Shown here piece after piece: positions 45,615 through 53,647 of a stretch of DNA of 64,000 nucleotides. Made by a program: the position numbers and the translations under genes. The number at the start of each line of letters is the position of its first letter. The first letter of the stretch is position 1. Source of the stretch: an uncultured Selenomonadaceae bacterium (lineage in GTDB: Bacteria > Bacillota > Negativicutes > Selenomonadales > Selenomonadaceae); contig CAJTSO010000002.1 of the NCBI GenBank assembly GCA_910579115.1, positions 1-64,000 of the forward strand. Direction: 5' to 3'. The notes under the pieces were generated by a model. The model did no database searches, was not told the DNA's origin, and saw only the letters and a list, made by a program, of their open reading frames with translations.

Positions 45615-46274
45615 TCATTCTACCAGCTTTACAATTGCTGCTTCTGCCTCATTGAGATTCATATTGGTGGTGTCCAGCAATATTGCTTCCGGCACCTGGA
45701 CCAGGGGAGATTCTTCTCTTTCGCTGTCTGCTTTGTCTCTTGCTGCAATTTCTTCCTGCAGTTTTGTCAGGTCTACAGCAAATCCCTTTTCCCTCAATTC
45801 CTTGTAACGGCGGTTCGCCCGCTCCTCAATCGACGCTGTCAGGAAGATCTTAACATCAGCATTTGGCAGAACCTTTGAGGCAATATCACGACCGTCCATT
45901 ATCACTCCGCCATCGGCTGCCATTTTTTTCTGGAGATCAACCATTTTCTCCCGCACTTGTCCAATGGCCGCAACCCTTGAAACGACTGACGTTACCGCAG
46001 GAGTGCGAATTGCCTCACTGACATCAACACCATCAACGGCAATGCGTTGACTTCCATTCTCGTAGGTGAGCGCCACGGTAAGATTATAAGCGGCCGCCGC
46101 TATATCCTCATCAGTAAAGTTGTCACTTCCAAAAGTTTGCAATACTTTCCAGGCAACTGAGCGGTACATAGCGCCCGTATCTATGTATATATAACCGAGC
46201 CTTTGAGCAACTCTCTTTGCAAGAGTGCTCTTTCCTGCACCAGCTGGCCCATCTATAGCAATTACTTTTTTCAT
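45615..46274 (-). CDS. cmk: Cytidylate kinase
   Basis: Phosphorylates CMP and dCMP, 219 residues. P-loop IDGPAGAGKSTLAKRVA at the N-terminus; DTGAMYR, MDGRDIAS and RRYKEL mark the NMP-binding and LID regions. Start ATG overlaps the aroA stop by four bases (ATGA), indicating translational coupling. Cytoplasmic. Confidence 0.96.
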   Translation of the reverse strand: MKKVIAIDGPAGAGKSTLAKRVAQRLGYIYIDTGAMYRSVAWKVLQTFGSDNFTDEDIAAAAYNLTVALTYENGSQRIAVDGVDVSEAIRTPAVTSVVSRVAAIGQVREKMVDLQKKMAADGGVIMDGRDIASKVLPNADVKIFLTASIEERANRRYKELREKGFAVDLTKLQEEIAARDKADSEREESPLVQVPEAILLDTTNMNLNEAEAAIVKLVE

Positions 46275-47590
46275 TTGGACAACATCTCCAATGTATCGTA
46301 AAAGACAGGGTAAGAAATATTCACACAGTCGGCATTCTCAATGGATAAGCCGCACACACATCCCAGAACCGCCAGCGACATGGCCATGCGGTGATCATCA
46401 TAGGATTTACAATGGGCAGAAATCAGCTTACTTCTATCGGTAACCCCATGGATTATAAGGCCCTCTTCGGTACCGTCAACATGGCCAGGAGCAATCTTGT
46501 TGAATTCGTCGACAATCGCCTGAAGCCTGTCGGTTTCTTTCACTCGCAACTCACCAGCTCCGGTAATCGTTGTCGTACCCTCTGCCAGCAATGCTGCAAC
46601 GGCTATAACAGGGATTTCATCAATTAGTCTGGGTATTATTTCCTCAGTCAGACAAGTTGCTTTTAGCTTTGCCGTCCGAACCAAAATATCGGCAATGGGT
46701 TCACCACCGGATATACGCTTGTTTTTAATTGTCAAATCTGCACCCATATTTTTAAGTGCATCTACGATGCCGGTACGGGTTTCATTCATCCCCACGCCAG
46801 TAAGAAGCAGCTCACTGTTTTCTATAATGCTTCCAGCCACGAGCCAGAAAGCCGCTGAACTTATGTCACCGGGAACCGCGATTTCTGTCGGCACATCCAA
46901 TCGCTCTGTTGGATAAACTGTGACTGCTGTGCGAGATTTCTCAATTTTCACCCCTGAAGCCGAAAGAAGCCTTTCTGTATGGTCCCGGGATGTATATGGC
47001 TCAATGACGGTAACCGGGCCATCTGCTCTGAGCCCCGCCAATAAGATTGCCGACTTAACCTGAGCGCTTGCCATAGGCATATCATAAGTAATTGCCTTCA
47101 GCTTTTCGCCGTCATCACAGGGAAGCACAGTAATGGGTAGTCGGGAATTTTTCTCACGGCCCACAATCCTTGCTCCCATTTTACTCAGGGGAACAATCAC
47201 CCTTCCCATTGGCCGACGGGAAAGGGACGCATCTCCCGCAAAAGTTGAAAGGAACGGTCGGCCAGCCAGCATACCCATCATAAGACGGAGGGTGGTTCCG
47301 GAATTACCCGCGTCCAAAACCGTTGACGGCTCTTTTAATCCATTAAGACCGATGCCTGTTACCATCATTTCTCCGTCAGATAACTTTTCAACCTTCGTCC
47401 CCAATGAACGCATTACTCCAACAGTGGATAAGCAATCTGCCGATTCAAGGAAATTTGTTATGTGTACAGTTTTACCCGACTCATTCATGGCGCCAAACAT
47501 TATGCTGCGATGAGAAACCGACTTATCACCAGGAATCTTTACAGTTCCGTGAAGACCATTTTTCACGACTGAAATCATTTTTACTGTCAT
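46271..47590 (-). CDS. aroA: 3-phosphoshikimate 1-carboxyvinyltransferase (EPSP synthase)
   Basis: Shikimate-pathway enzyme joining PEP and shikimate 3-phosphate, 439 residues. GDKSVSHRS near residue 20, LDAGNSGTTLRLMMG near 88, and SRDHTERLL, DEIPVIAVAA and KETDRL in order. Start: the ATG at 47590 follows AGGTGG by 5 bases; a GTG three codons earlier and an ATG four codons later are in frame. The DAGNSGTT and GMLAG wording around the PEP site is of ordinary type; class cannot be assigned safely. Overlaps cmk by four bases; other aro genes are absent here. Confidence 0.95.
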   Translation of the reverse strand: MTVKMISVVKNGLHGTVKIPGDKSVSHRSIMFGAMNESGKTVHITNFLESADCLSTVGVMRSLGTKVEKLSDGEMMVTGIGLNGLKEPSTVLDAGNSGTTLRLMMGMLAGRPFLSTFAGDASLSRRPMGRVIVPLSKMGARIVGREKNSRLPITVLPCDDGEKLKAITYDMPMASAQVKSAILLAGLRADGPVTVIEPYTSRDHTERLLSASGVKIEKSRTAVTVYPTERLDVPTEIAVPGDISSAAFWLVAGSIIENSELLLTGVGMNETRTGIVDALKNMGADLTIKNKRISGGEPIADILVRTAKLKATCLTEEIIPRLIDEIPVIAVAALLAEGTTTITGAGELRVKETDRLQAIVDEFNKIAPGHVDGTEEGLIIHGVTDRSKLISAHCKSYDDHRMAMSLAVLGCVCGLSIENADCVNISYPVFYDTLEMLSK

Positions 47591-47599
47591 TACTACCAC

Positions 47600-49027
47600 C
47601 TACGATTGTACGGTTATATTTTGTTTTATTTTACCATTATTCTGATAAATCCGCAACAAACGCCCTTGCCGCTGCAACACCCGCTGCATGACCAGTGGAA
47701 AAAGCTGCCTGCAGATTGTATCCGCCGGTATAACCATCAATATTGACACTTCCCCTGCCCAATATAGTCCGGAAATTAGCCTGGACGCCATTGTCTTGGG
47801 AATTATTTCGTCGGTATCCACCCCGCCGGCTGTCACTATTGCCTCCGTATAAGGTCTTGTTCCAGCCACCACCAGTGACAGTGATTTTACAGTGTCAACC
47901 AATCTGAACCGGCTTTCCCTGGAAAGGCCATTGGCAATCTGCATTCCGTCTATAAATGATTGATCAAGAATCGGCCCGATCAATTTCATTGGCAATAAAT
48001 CGACCAAAGCATTCTTCATTACCTTACCAGCATACTTTTCAATATCCCTGTCAAGTCTAACTGACAACTGGTTCCTTGTAAGGGCAGGCTTAAGATCAAT
48101 CAATATTTCCACGAAGGCCGGTGGGGCCTGCACGTTTAGCGCTTCACTTGCCCGTCTGGATAACCGGAGAACTATAGGGCCCGACACACCAAAATGAGTG
48201 AAAAGAAGTTCGCCAAACTCCTGTCCCTCATCAACTCCATCAATCCTCAGCGTTGCCCGGACATTTTTCAGGGTCAGTCCAGCTGCCTCCGCAGTCCAAT
48301 CATCTTCGGTTTCTAATGGCACCAAAGCGGGAAAAGTTGCTACAATCGTATGTCCCAGAGATCTTGCCCAGCCATAGCCATCTCCGGAGGAGCCTGTGGC
48401 AGGATATGATAAACCTCCTGTAGCGACAATTACTATATCCGCCAATATCTCTTCACCGCTTCTGAGCCGAACTCCCTTTATTCTCTTTTGGGGCATAAGG
48501 TTTGCTGACTTCTTTATCCCGCTCTTTCTTTTATCCATCGTTTTATCCTGAAGATAATTAAAGTTGGGTGAAGTCAGTTGCTCCCACAAGAGCCCGGCTA
48601 CCGGTGAAGATGTCCTAATTCTTACTCCCAATTGTCTTGCGGAGACTGTCAGGGCCGTTACTAAATCCTCCGCGTTGTCACTAACGGGAAATACTCTGTT
48701 TCCTCTCTCCACCTTTATTGGAACATCGGCCTCTTCAAAGAATGATACAACATCATCGTTAGTAAAGGCGCGGAGGCTGCTGTTTAGAAAAGAACCGCCA
48801 CCTGGAATATTGGATATTATTTCCGGTAAAGTCGATGCGTTTGTAAGATTACCCCTTCCTTTGCCGGTAATTCTTAGTTTCCGGCCACATTTCTGCATCT
48901 TTTCCACAAGGATTATTTCCGGCCTTTTCTCAGAAGGAATACACAAATCGTCAAATTCTTCGGCTAAAGCAATACCTGCCATCAATCCGGCTGGACCACC
49001 GCCAACAATTATAATTCTCTTATTCAT
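47600..49027 (-). CDS. HI0933/YhiN-family FAD-dependent oxidoreductase, frameshifted near the C-terminus
   Basis: Flavoprotein with IIIVGGGPAGLMAGIALA at the start (FAD dinucleotide fold), GKGRGNLTNA, ATGGLSYPATGSSGDGY and TAGGVDTDEI, all typical of this family; activity not established (some members reduce bile-acid or aminoacetone-type substrates). The family ends in GEV-x-D/N-x-DGYTGGYNLQ-A. Here the frame goes off after GLYWAGEVS, but the next frame reads NIDGYTGGYNLQAAFSTGHA and ends in ...ADLSE-stop at 47637. So one base is missing between 47745 and 47744. The intact product would be about 464 residues. As it stands the last about 50 residues are nonsense, probably spoiling FAD binding unless this is a sequencing error. 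Confidence 0.85.
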   Translation of the reverse strand: MNKRIIIVGGGPAGLMAGIALAEEFDDLCIPSEKRPEIILVEKMQKCGRKLRITGKGRGNLTNASTLPEIISNIPGGGSFLNSSLRAFTNDDVVSFFEEADVPIKVERGNRVFPVSDNAEDLVTALTVSARQLGVRIRTSSPVAGLLWEQLTSPNFNYLQDKTMDKRKSGIKKSANLMPQKRIKGVRLRSGEEILADIVIVATGGLSYPATGSSGDGYGWARSLGHTIVATFPALVPLETEDDWTAEAAGLTLKNVRATLRIDGVDEGQEFGELLFTHFGVSGPIVLRLSRRASEALNVQAPPAFVEILIDLKPALTRNQLSVRLDRDIEKYAGKVMKNALVDLLPMKLIGPILDQSFIDGMQIANGLSRESRFRLVDTVKSLSLVVAGTRPYTEAIVTAGGVDTDEIIPKTMASRLISGLYWAGEVSILMVIPADTICRQLFPLVMQRVLQRQGRLLRIYQNNGKIKQNITVQS

Positions 49028-49751
49028 TATTCAGACCAGCTATCTCATACAACTTTTTAACCTCATCCTCCATCAAAAAACGCTTGGCCCCACATTCCAG
49101 TCCTTTAAGTGATAACGTGGCAAACCTGACTCTTCGTAAAGAAACTACTCTACAGCCAACCGACTCAAACATCCGGCGTATCTGCCTGTTCCTTCCCTCG
49201 TGAATTGTGACTCTCACTTCATAAAGAGGCGGCTTGCTGCGGGGCAGGAGCAATACCTGAGCCGGGGCCGTCTTTCCATCGGACAAATTGATCCCGTTAC
49301 GCAACGCACCTAATTTTTCTCCCGTTAATTCACCTTCCACCATAGCTATGTATGTCTTTTTAACCTCCTGGCGTGGGTGGAGAAGCCCGTTCATCAATTC
49401 ACCATCGTTTGTCAGAAGAAGCAGTCCCTCTGTATCGTAATCCAATCTGCCCACCGGATATATTCTCTCCTTAACAGACGAAACCAGATCCAATACTGTT
49501 TTTCTCCCTCGGTCATCTGATGCCGTGCTTATATAGCCTACAGGCTTATTGACGATTACATAGATAGGTTTCTCCGGTGCTACAAGCTTTTTTCCGTCAA
49601 CTTCTATGTCCTGACCCGGCCATTCCGCCTGAAATCCAATCTCCGTTACCAGCTTGCCGTCAACCCTTACCCTTCCACCAACAATCAGCTTTTCAGCCGC
49701 TCGACGGGAACATATGCCCGCCCTGGCGATTATTTTTTGTAAACGCTCCAT
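49020..49751 (-). CDS. rluB: rRNA pseudouridine synthase of the RsuA/RluB family
   Basis: Pseudouridine synthase modifying ribosomal RNA, about 243 residues. N-terminal S4 RNA-binding domain (ERLQKIIARAGICSRR), then the catalytic domain with GRLDYDTEGLLLLTNDGE, holding the nucleophile Asp, and EGRNRQIRRMFE. Firmicutes members of this group act on 23S rRNA. Start: the frame is open to 49874, but the ATG at 49751 gives the standard N-terminus; its ribosome site is weak. First gene of the operon leading to rpsA; it overlaps the FAD gene by eight bases. Confidence 0.92.
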   Translation of the reverse strand: MERLQKIIARAGICSRRAAEKLIVGGRVRVDGKLVTEIGFQAEWPGQDIEVDGKKLVAPEKPIYVIVNKPVGYISTASDDRGRKTVLDLVSSVKERIYPVGRLDYDTEGLLLLTNDGELMNGLLHPRQEVKKTYIAMVEGELTGEKLGALRNGINLSDGKTAPAQVLLLPRSKPPLYEVRVTIHEGRNRQIRRMFESVGCRVVSLRRVRFATLSLKGLECGAKRFLMEDEVKKLYEIAGLNNE

Positions 49752-49907
49752 TTTCTTGAATCCCACATGATATATTTTACCATCACCCATTACATAACTG
49801 TGCCTGACAAATGATTCTATCACGAGACCTGACAATTTCCTAGAAAATAATTTACCAGTTGCCGCTAATTCCATTGCGAAATTTTCATTTCTCTTTGCAG
49901 GCTAGTA

Positions 49908-49916
49908 TGATATAAT
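49908..49916 (+). promoter_or_regulatory. Extended -10 promoter of the macro-recR operon
   Basis: TGATATAAT with TATAAT at 49911-49916, 49 bases before the first start codon; no good -35 box. Confidence 0.55.
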
Positions 49917-49964
49917 GTCTCAATAATTTTTCAGAAACTATTTTATGAAGGATGATAACAACCT

Positions 49965-50333
49965 ATGGCAAAATTCACACGTAAAATCAAAAAAAATATG
50001 GATGCACCACGTATTGCTGCTGAAGAAGAAGCAAAAGATATCGCCGCCTCTCAGCCTCACAATCAACAGTTCCGTTCCTGGGAGGTTTATGTTATCGCCG
50101 GCGTTATGGCTCTGACTCTCTTCCTTGTGGCTGGCAGTTGGGAAATTCTTGATGCTGCAAACCGTATCATGTACATCGTACTCCTCATTACCCTTGGTCT
50201 TATGTATATGCAGCGCCGGATGACTACGCTCAGCGAAAAACAGAGTCTCTGGCTTGGCAGAGCAGTTTTGGCTCTTCTTGGCTCATCGGTAGTAATTTTC
50301 CTCATCAACAGCTACAACACCTATTTCCAATAA
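49965..50333 (+). CDS. Small membrane protein of unknown function
   Basis: A 122-residue protein with a charged N-terminus of about 38 residues and three transmembrane helices (about 41-58, 66-83, 95-115), the last two separated by a basic loop MQRRMTTLSEKQ. I do not recognise a family. AGGATG lies at a usable distance before ATG. It opens the plus-strand operon and is followed 15 bases later by the SseB-macro gene, so it might anchor or regulate that protein; this is only from position. Confidence 0.72.
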   Translation: MAKFTRKIKKNMDAPRIAAEEEAKDIAASQPHNQQFRSWEVYVIAGVMALTLFLVAGSWEILDAANRIMYIVLLITLGLMYMQRRMTTLSEKQSLWLGRAVLALLGSSVVIFLINSYNTYFQ

Positions 50334-50348
50334 GTTAGGAGTGCTGAT

Positions 50349-51395
50349 ATGGCATTTAAGTCCTTGTATGACATTACTGTCATAGAAAAGCCCGTACGGG
50401 CCGCCCTTGGAAACGAAACGACCGAATCAACTATAGCTATTCTTGAAGGCATCCGTCTTGCGATGAACAACTACTGCTCATTTCGTATGCCAATTGTCCT
50501 TACTGATGAAGCTATAGATCGTCTTGGATTCAACAAAGATTCCAATGAAAACCCAAATCCGGAAGAATTGGTTGACCCAGAACACGACTTTACCCTCCGC
50601 ACTATCCACAATGAAGAAACAAACAAAGACTGGCTTGTAGCTTTTACCAGTGAAGAGGAGTCGGGAAAAGGTCCGGCATCAGCAATTTACACAGTTCCCC
50701 TTTTTGATATTCTCCCAAAGGTAGCTGCCATTCAGGAGGTCGAAGGAATTGTTATCAATCCCTGGGGAACAGCCTTCAGTCTTCGCCGTTCCATGATTGA
50801 AGAAATACTTCGCATCAACAACCCTGAAAGTCAGATATTCTTTAACCTTGGAGACATAACTACCTTGGAATGCGATGCTATCGTTAATGCTGCCAATGAG
50901 CGCCTTGTCAGTGGCAGCGGCGTAGATGGTGCCATTCATCTGGCTGCTGGCAAACGTCTCAACAAAGCCTGCCGCGAGCTTGGCGGCTGCGAAACCGGAA
51001 AAGCGAAAATCACCAAAGGTTATAACCTGAAAGCTCGCTACATCATACACACCGTTGGCCCTGTATACAGGGGAAAGGGCGATGAGGCCAGCTATCTTGC
51101 TGATTGCTACCTTAATAGTCTGAATCTTGCCAGGGCACATAATATCCACAGTATTGCATTCCCTGCCATTTCAACCGGAGCGTACAAATTCCCCGCGGAA
51201 GAAGCGGCAAATATTGCGCTTGATATAACTGCGCAATGGCTTGAGCTAAATTCTGATTATGGTTTGCAGGTAATTTTCTGTTGTTATGACCAAGGAATGC
51301 TTGATATATACCAGAATGTTCTCAGCAATATGACAAAGCAGATGAATCCTCCTGATTTTCAGGAGCCAGTTGATCTTGATCTACAAAAAACCTAA
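50349..51395 (+). CDS. SseB-like domain fused to a macrodomain (ADP-ribose binding/hydrolase)
   Basis: A 348-residue soluble protein. The N-terminal about 150 residues resemble SseB-type domains (FRMPIVLTD, TKDWLVAFTSEEE-like, VEGIVINPWGTAFSL). From about 160 a macrodomain follows: NLGDITTLECDAIVNAANERL, with the GSGVDGAIHLAAG loop that binds ADP-ribose or O-acetyl-ADP-ribose, RYIIHTVGP, and IAFPAISTGAYKFP. The catalytic-type Asn and the Gly-rich loops are intact, so deacylation or removal of ADP-ribose is plausible. TTAGGAG precedes the ATG. It takes the place in the operon that dnaX has in many Firmicutes (dnaX-ybaB-recR). Confidence 0.82.
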   Translation: MAFKSLYDITVIEKPVRAALGNETTESTIAILEGIRLAMNNYCSFRMPIVLTDEAIDRLGFNKDSNENPNPEELVDPEHDFTLRTIHNEETNKDWLVAFTSEEESGKGPASAIYTVPLFDILPKVAAIQEVEGIVINPWGTAFSLRRSMIEEILRINNPESQIFFNLGDITTLECDAIVNAANERLVSGSGVDGAIHLAAGKRLNKACRELGGCETGKAKITKGYNLKARYIIHTVGPVYRGKGDEASYLADCYLNSLNLARAHNIHSIAFPAISTGAYKFPAEEAANIALDITAQWLELNSDYGLQVIFCCYDQGMLDIYQNVLSNMTKQMNPPDFQEPVDLDLQKT

Positions 51396-51433
51396 ATCTG
51401 ATGAATAAATAAAGATTATAAAGGAGAATAAGT

Positions 51434-51772
51434 ATGTTTGGCGGTATGGGAAATATGGGCAATATGGCCCAAATGATGAAAAAGGTTCAAAAAGCTCAGG
51501 CTCAGATGAAACTGATGCAGGAAGAAATAAAGAAGAAGACCGTAGAGGTTACTGTGGGCGGCGGCGCTGTTAAAATAGCGATGAATGGCGACCATGTGGT
51601 TCAAAGTCTCTATATCGATAAGAGCGCTGTGGACCCTGAAGATGTCGAGATGTTGCAGGATCTCGTAATGTCTGCCATGAATGAAGTTATCAAAAAGACT
51701 GATGACATGATGAACAACGAAATGCAGAAGCTCATGAGCAACCTCGGACTTCCTGCTGGGATGATGGGCTGA
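51434..51772 (+). CDS. YbaB/EbfC nucleoid-associated protein
   Basis: A 112-residue DNA-binding protein of the YbaB family, which coats DNA as a tweezer-shaped dimer. Met/Gly-rich start (FGGMGNMGNMAQMMKK), a coiled helix (KAQAQMKLMQEE), then beta strands VEVTVGGGAVKIAMNGDH and the C-terminal helices. AAGGAG lies before ATG. Directly upstream of recR, the classic arrangement. Confidence 0.94.
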   Translation: MFGGMGNMGNMAQMMKKVQKAQAQMKLMQEEIKKKTVEVTVGGGAVKIAMNGDHVVQSLYIDKSAVDPEDVEMLQDLVMSAMNEVIKKTDDMMNNEMQKLMSNLGLPAGMMG

Positions 51773-51778
51773 TTTTTT

Positions 51779-52375
51779 ATGGAAATGATCGCTCCCTTGG
51801 CAAAGCTTATTGAACATTTTCGCTCTTTACCTGGTATTGGCGCAAAAAGTGCAGTACGTCTTGCTTATCACGTTATTGACATGGAACCGGCTAAAGCCAA
51901 AGCTCTGGCCTCAGCAATTACAGAGGCTCGAGAACGCATTGGTTTCTGTCCTGTCTGCTGCAATCTGACGGATACCAGTCCCTGCCAAATATGCAGTAGC
52001 ACTAAAAGAGATCATTCAATGATCTGCGTTGTTGAACAACCTCAGGATGTAGCTGCCATTGAAAGAATGCACAACTACCACGGTATGTACCATGTTCTCC
52101 ACGGCGCTCTCAGCCCTCTTGATGGAATAGGACCAGACCGCCTTCGAATAAAAGAGTTACTGAACCGCTTCAATAATGATACCGTCAAGGAAGTTATCAT
52201 CGCTACGGACCCGAATGTGGAAGGAGAAGCCACTTCCATGTATTTGGCACGGCTTCTTAAACCACTCGGTCTAAAGGTTACCAGAATTGCCCATGGACTT
52301 CCGATCGGCGGTGACTTGGAATATGCTGATGAAATAACTTTAGCCAAAGCAATGGAAAATCGTGTTTTACTATAG
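51779..52375 (+). CDS. recR: Recombination protein RecR
   Basis: A 198-residue recombination mediator working with RecF/RecO at single-strand gaps. Helix-hairpin-helix FRSLPGIGAKSAVRLA, zinc finger with CPVC and CQIC pairs, Toprim domain with VVEQPQD and IIATDPNVEGEATS, ending with Walker-like GLPIGGDLEYAD. It begins 6 bases after ybaB without a clear ribosome site, so it is probably translated by coupling. Confidence 0.97.
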   Translation: MEMIAPLAKLIEHFRSLPGIGAKSAVRLAYHVIDMEPAKAKALASAITEARERIGFCPVCCNLTDTSPCQICSSTKRDHSMICVVEQPQDVAAIERMHNYHGMYHVLHGALSPLDGIGPDRLRIKELLNRFNNDTVKEVIIATDPNVEGEATSMYLARLLKPLGLKVTRIAHGLPIGGDLEYADEITLAKAMENRVLL

Positions 52376-52465
52376 CTATCTTTGATTGCCTCTGCTAGTG
52401 TAAAGAAAATTCCTGTGGAAATTTTTGAACTCATGCATTACAAACCATGATAAGGAGGGATAACA

Positions 52466-52714
52466 ATGACTTCGACTGTCATTATTAGTTTTGCGGTGGG
52501 CGTTCTCGCCATTCTATTGATTGCTAAGCTCATTGGATTAAGTATCAGCCTTATAATAAAGTTTCTCACCAATAGCGTTATTGGCGCTTTCATGCTTATT
52601 ATTGTAAATCTTTTTGGTGCTAATTTAGATATTACCATTCTAAAAGCTCTTCTTGCCGGTATCTTTGGCATACCGGGTGTCATCGCGATAATTATTTGGG
52701 ATAAAATGCTATAA
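52466..52714 (+). CDS. BofA-family membrane protein (pro-sigmaK processing inhibitor family)
   Basis: An 82-residue integral membrane protein with two hydrophobic segments and the closing GIPGVIAIIIWDKML, which marks the BofA family. AAGGAGG stands before the ATG. BofA controls sigma-K processing in Bacillus sporulation, but family members occur in non-sporulating Negativicutes, so a sporulation role is not implied. It sits 90 bases after recR, as in many Firmicutes, and ends the plus-strand operon at a strong terminator. Confidence 0.88.
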   Translation: MTSTVIISFAVGVLAILLIAKLIGLSISLIIKFLTNSVIGAFMLIIVNLFGANLDITILKALLAGIFGIPGVIAIIIWDKML

Positions 52715-52723
52715 CGCCGAAAA

Positions 52724-52772
52724 AAAAACAGGCAGTGCAAAGTGAGTAATCATTTTGCACTGCCTGTTTTTT
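52724..52772. terminator. Bidirectional terminator between bofA and the MetF-like gene
   Basis: AAACAGGCAGTGCAAA ... TTTGCACTGCCTGTTT, sixteen pairs with an 11-12-base loop, A-run on one side and TTTTTT on the other. Confidence 0.93.
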
Positions 52773-52784
52773 CTCAGGCTCCGA

Positions 52785-53531
52785 TCAATCTGACAATACT
52801 CCGGTAACATAGGCCAAAAAATCCGCTTTTATCGGCATCAAATAAACATTTTCATTGTATTGTCCAGCAAATTCTATTACCTGCCGTCCAAATTTTACGC
52901 TCCAATCCATACCAATCTCAAATTCCCGTGGAAAAACAACGTTGTTTTTTTGTTCCCAATAACTTTTTGAATTGTCAGAAAGTACCGGCGTTATTCCCCA
53001 GTATACATCAAGCCCATGAAGCATATCCGCATACATCTCCAGAAATCTCATATCAAAAAAAGGCTGAGTAAAAAATCCATTAGCCCCTGCCTGCAGCTTC
53101 CTGCGAATGCGGTACTGCTCCTGTCGCATACTGCCCCGGTACTGGTCAATACCGGCATACACTTTTATATCCGGCATTTCCTTTTTGAATTTCCAAATGA
53201 CATCAATAGATTCGGTAGGATAAAACGTGTGCGTCATATCCTGAGGGGGATCACCCTGAATGACCAATACCTCTTTAATGTTATTCTTCCGTAGATAATC
53301 CGCCATGGGAAGCGGTCTTTCCAAATCAATATCCATAGCTCTAATATGAGGGATAACTGAAGGAAAATACTTTTTGGCTGCAACAGCTCCATCCGGCCCC
53401 CGTAGCTCGCAGCTAAGCAAATCCGGTATGTTTATGATATCGATCATTGATAGCTTGCTTTCAGCCATCTGTAACTCATTTATTAATCCCGCTTCCGTTC
53501 TGGGGACAAGTTCTAGTGATATTCTTGCCAT
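52785..53531 (-). CDS. Short methylenetetrahydrofolate reductase-like protein
   Basis: A 248-residue TIM-barrel protein of the MetF family, shorter than the usual 280-300. The key acids are kept: Glu7 in SLELVPR (proton donor position) and Asp94 in IQGDPP (folate/flavin contact), and GANGFFTQPFFD is the later barrel motif. This supports reduction of methylenetetrahydrofolate or a related reaction, but the shortening and divergence make the exact substrate uncertain. GGGGAG lies before ATG. A single gene after the bidirectional terminator; the next gene upstream is the binding protein, separated by its own terminator. A role with ahcY in the methyl cycle is conceivable. Confidence 0.75.
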   Translation of the reverse strand: MARISLELVPRTEAGLINELQMAESKLSMIDIINIPDLLSCELRGPDGAVAAKKYFPSVIPHIRAMDIDLERPLPMADYLRKNNIKEVLVIQGDPPQDMTHTFYPTESIDVIWKFKKEMPDIKVYAGIDQYRGSMRQEQYRIRRKLQAGANGFFTQPFFDMRFLEMYADMLHGLDVYWGITPVLSDNSKSYWEQKNNVVFPREFEIGMDWSVKFGRQVIEFAGQYNENVYLMPIKADFLAYVTGVLSD

Positions 53532-53615
53532 ATTCCATCTCCCCTTTTTTACTGATATGTAATGATCTGCTTACTTAATCAGAAGCTATGAAGTACCCTT
53601 GCAAATCCATTCAAC

Positions 53616-53646
53616 AAAACAGGGCGGCAGAAGCCGCCCTTATTTT
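53616..53646 (-). terminator. Terminator of the binding-protein gene
   Basis: Minus-strand AGGGCGGC-ttct-GCCGCCCT followed by GTTTTGTT, immediately after the stop at 53648. Confidence 0.85.
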
Positions 53647-53647
53647 A

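Noticed and set aside
49752..49874. Forty-one-residue N-terminal extension of the pseudouridine synthase
   Set aside because: The extension has no conserved features, and the S4 domain normally begins at the internal Met used here.
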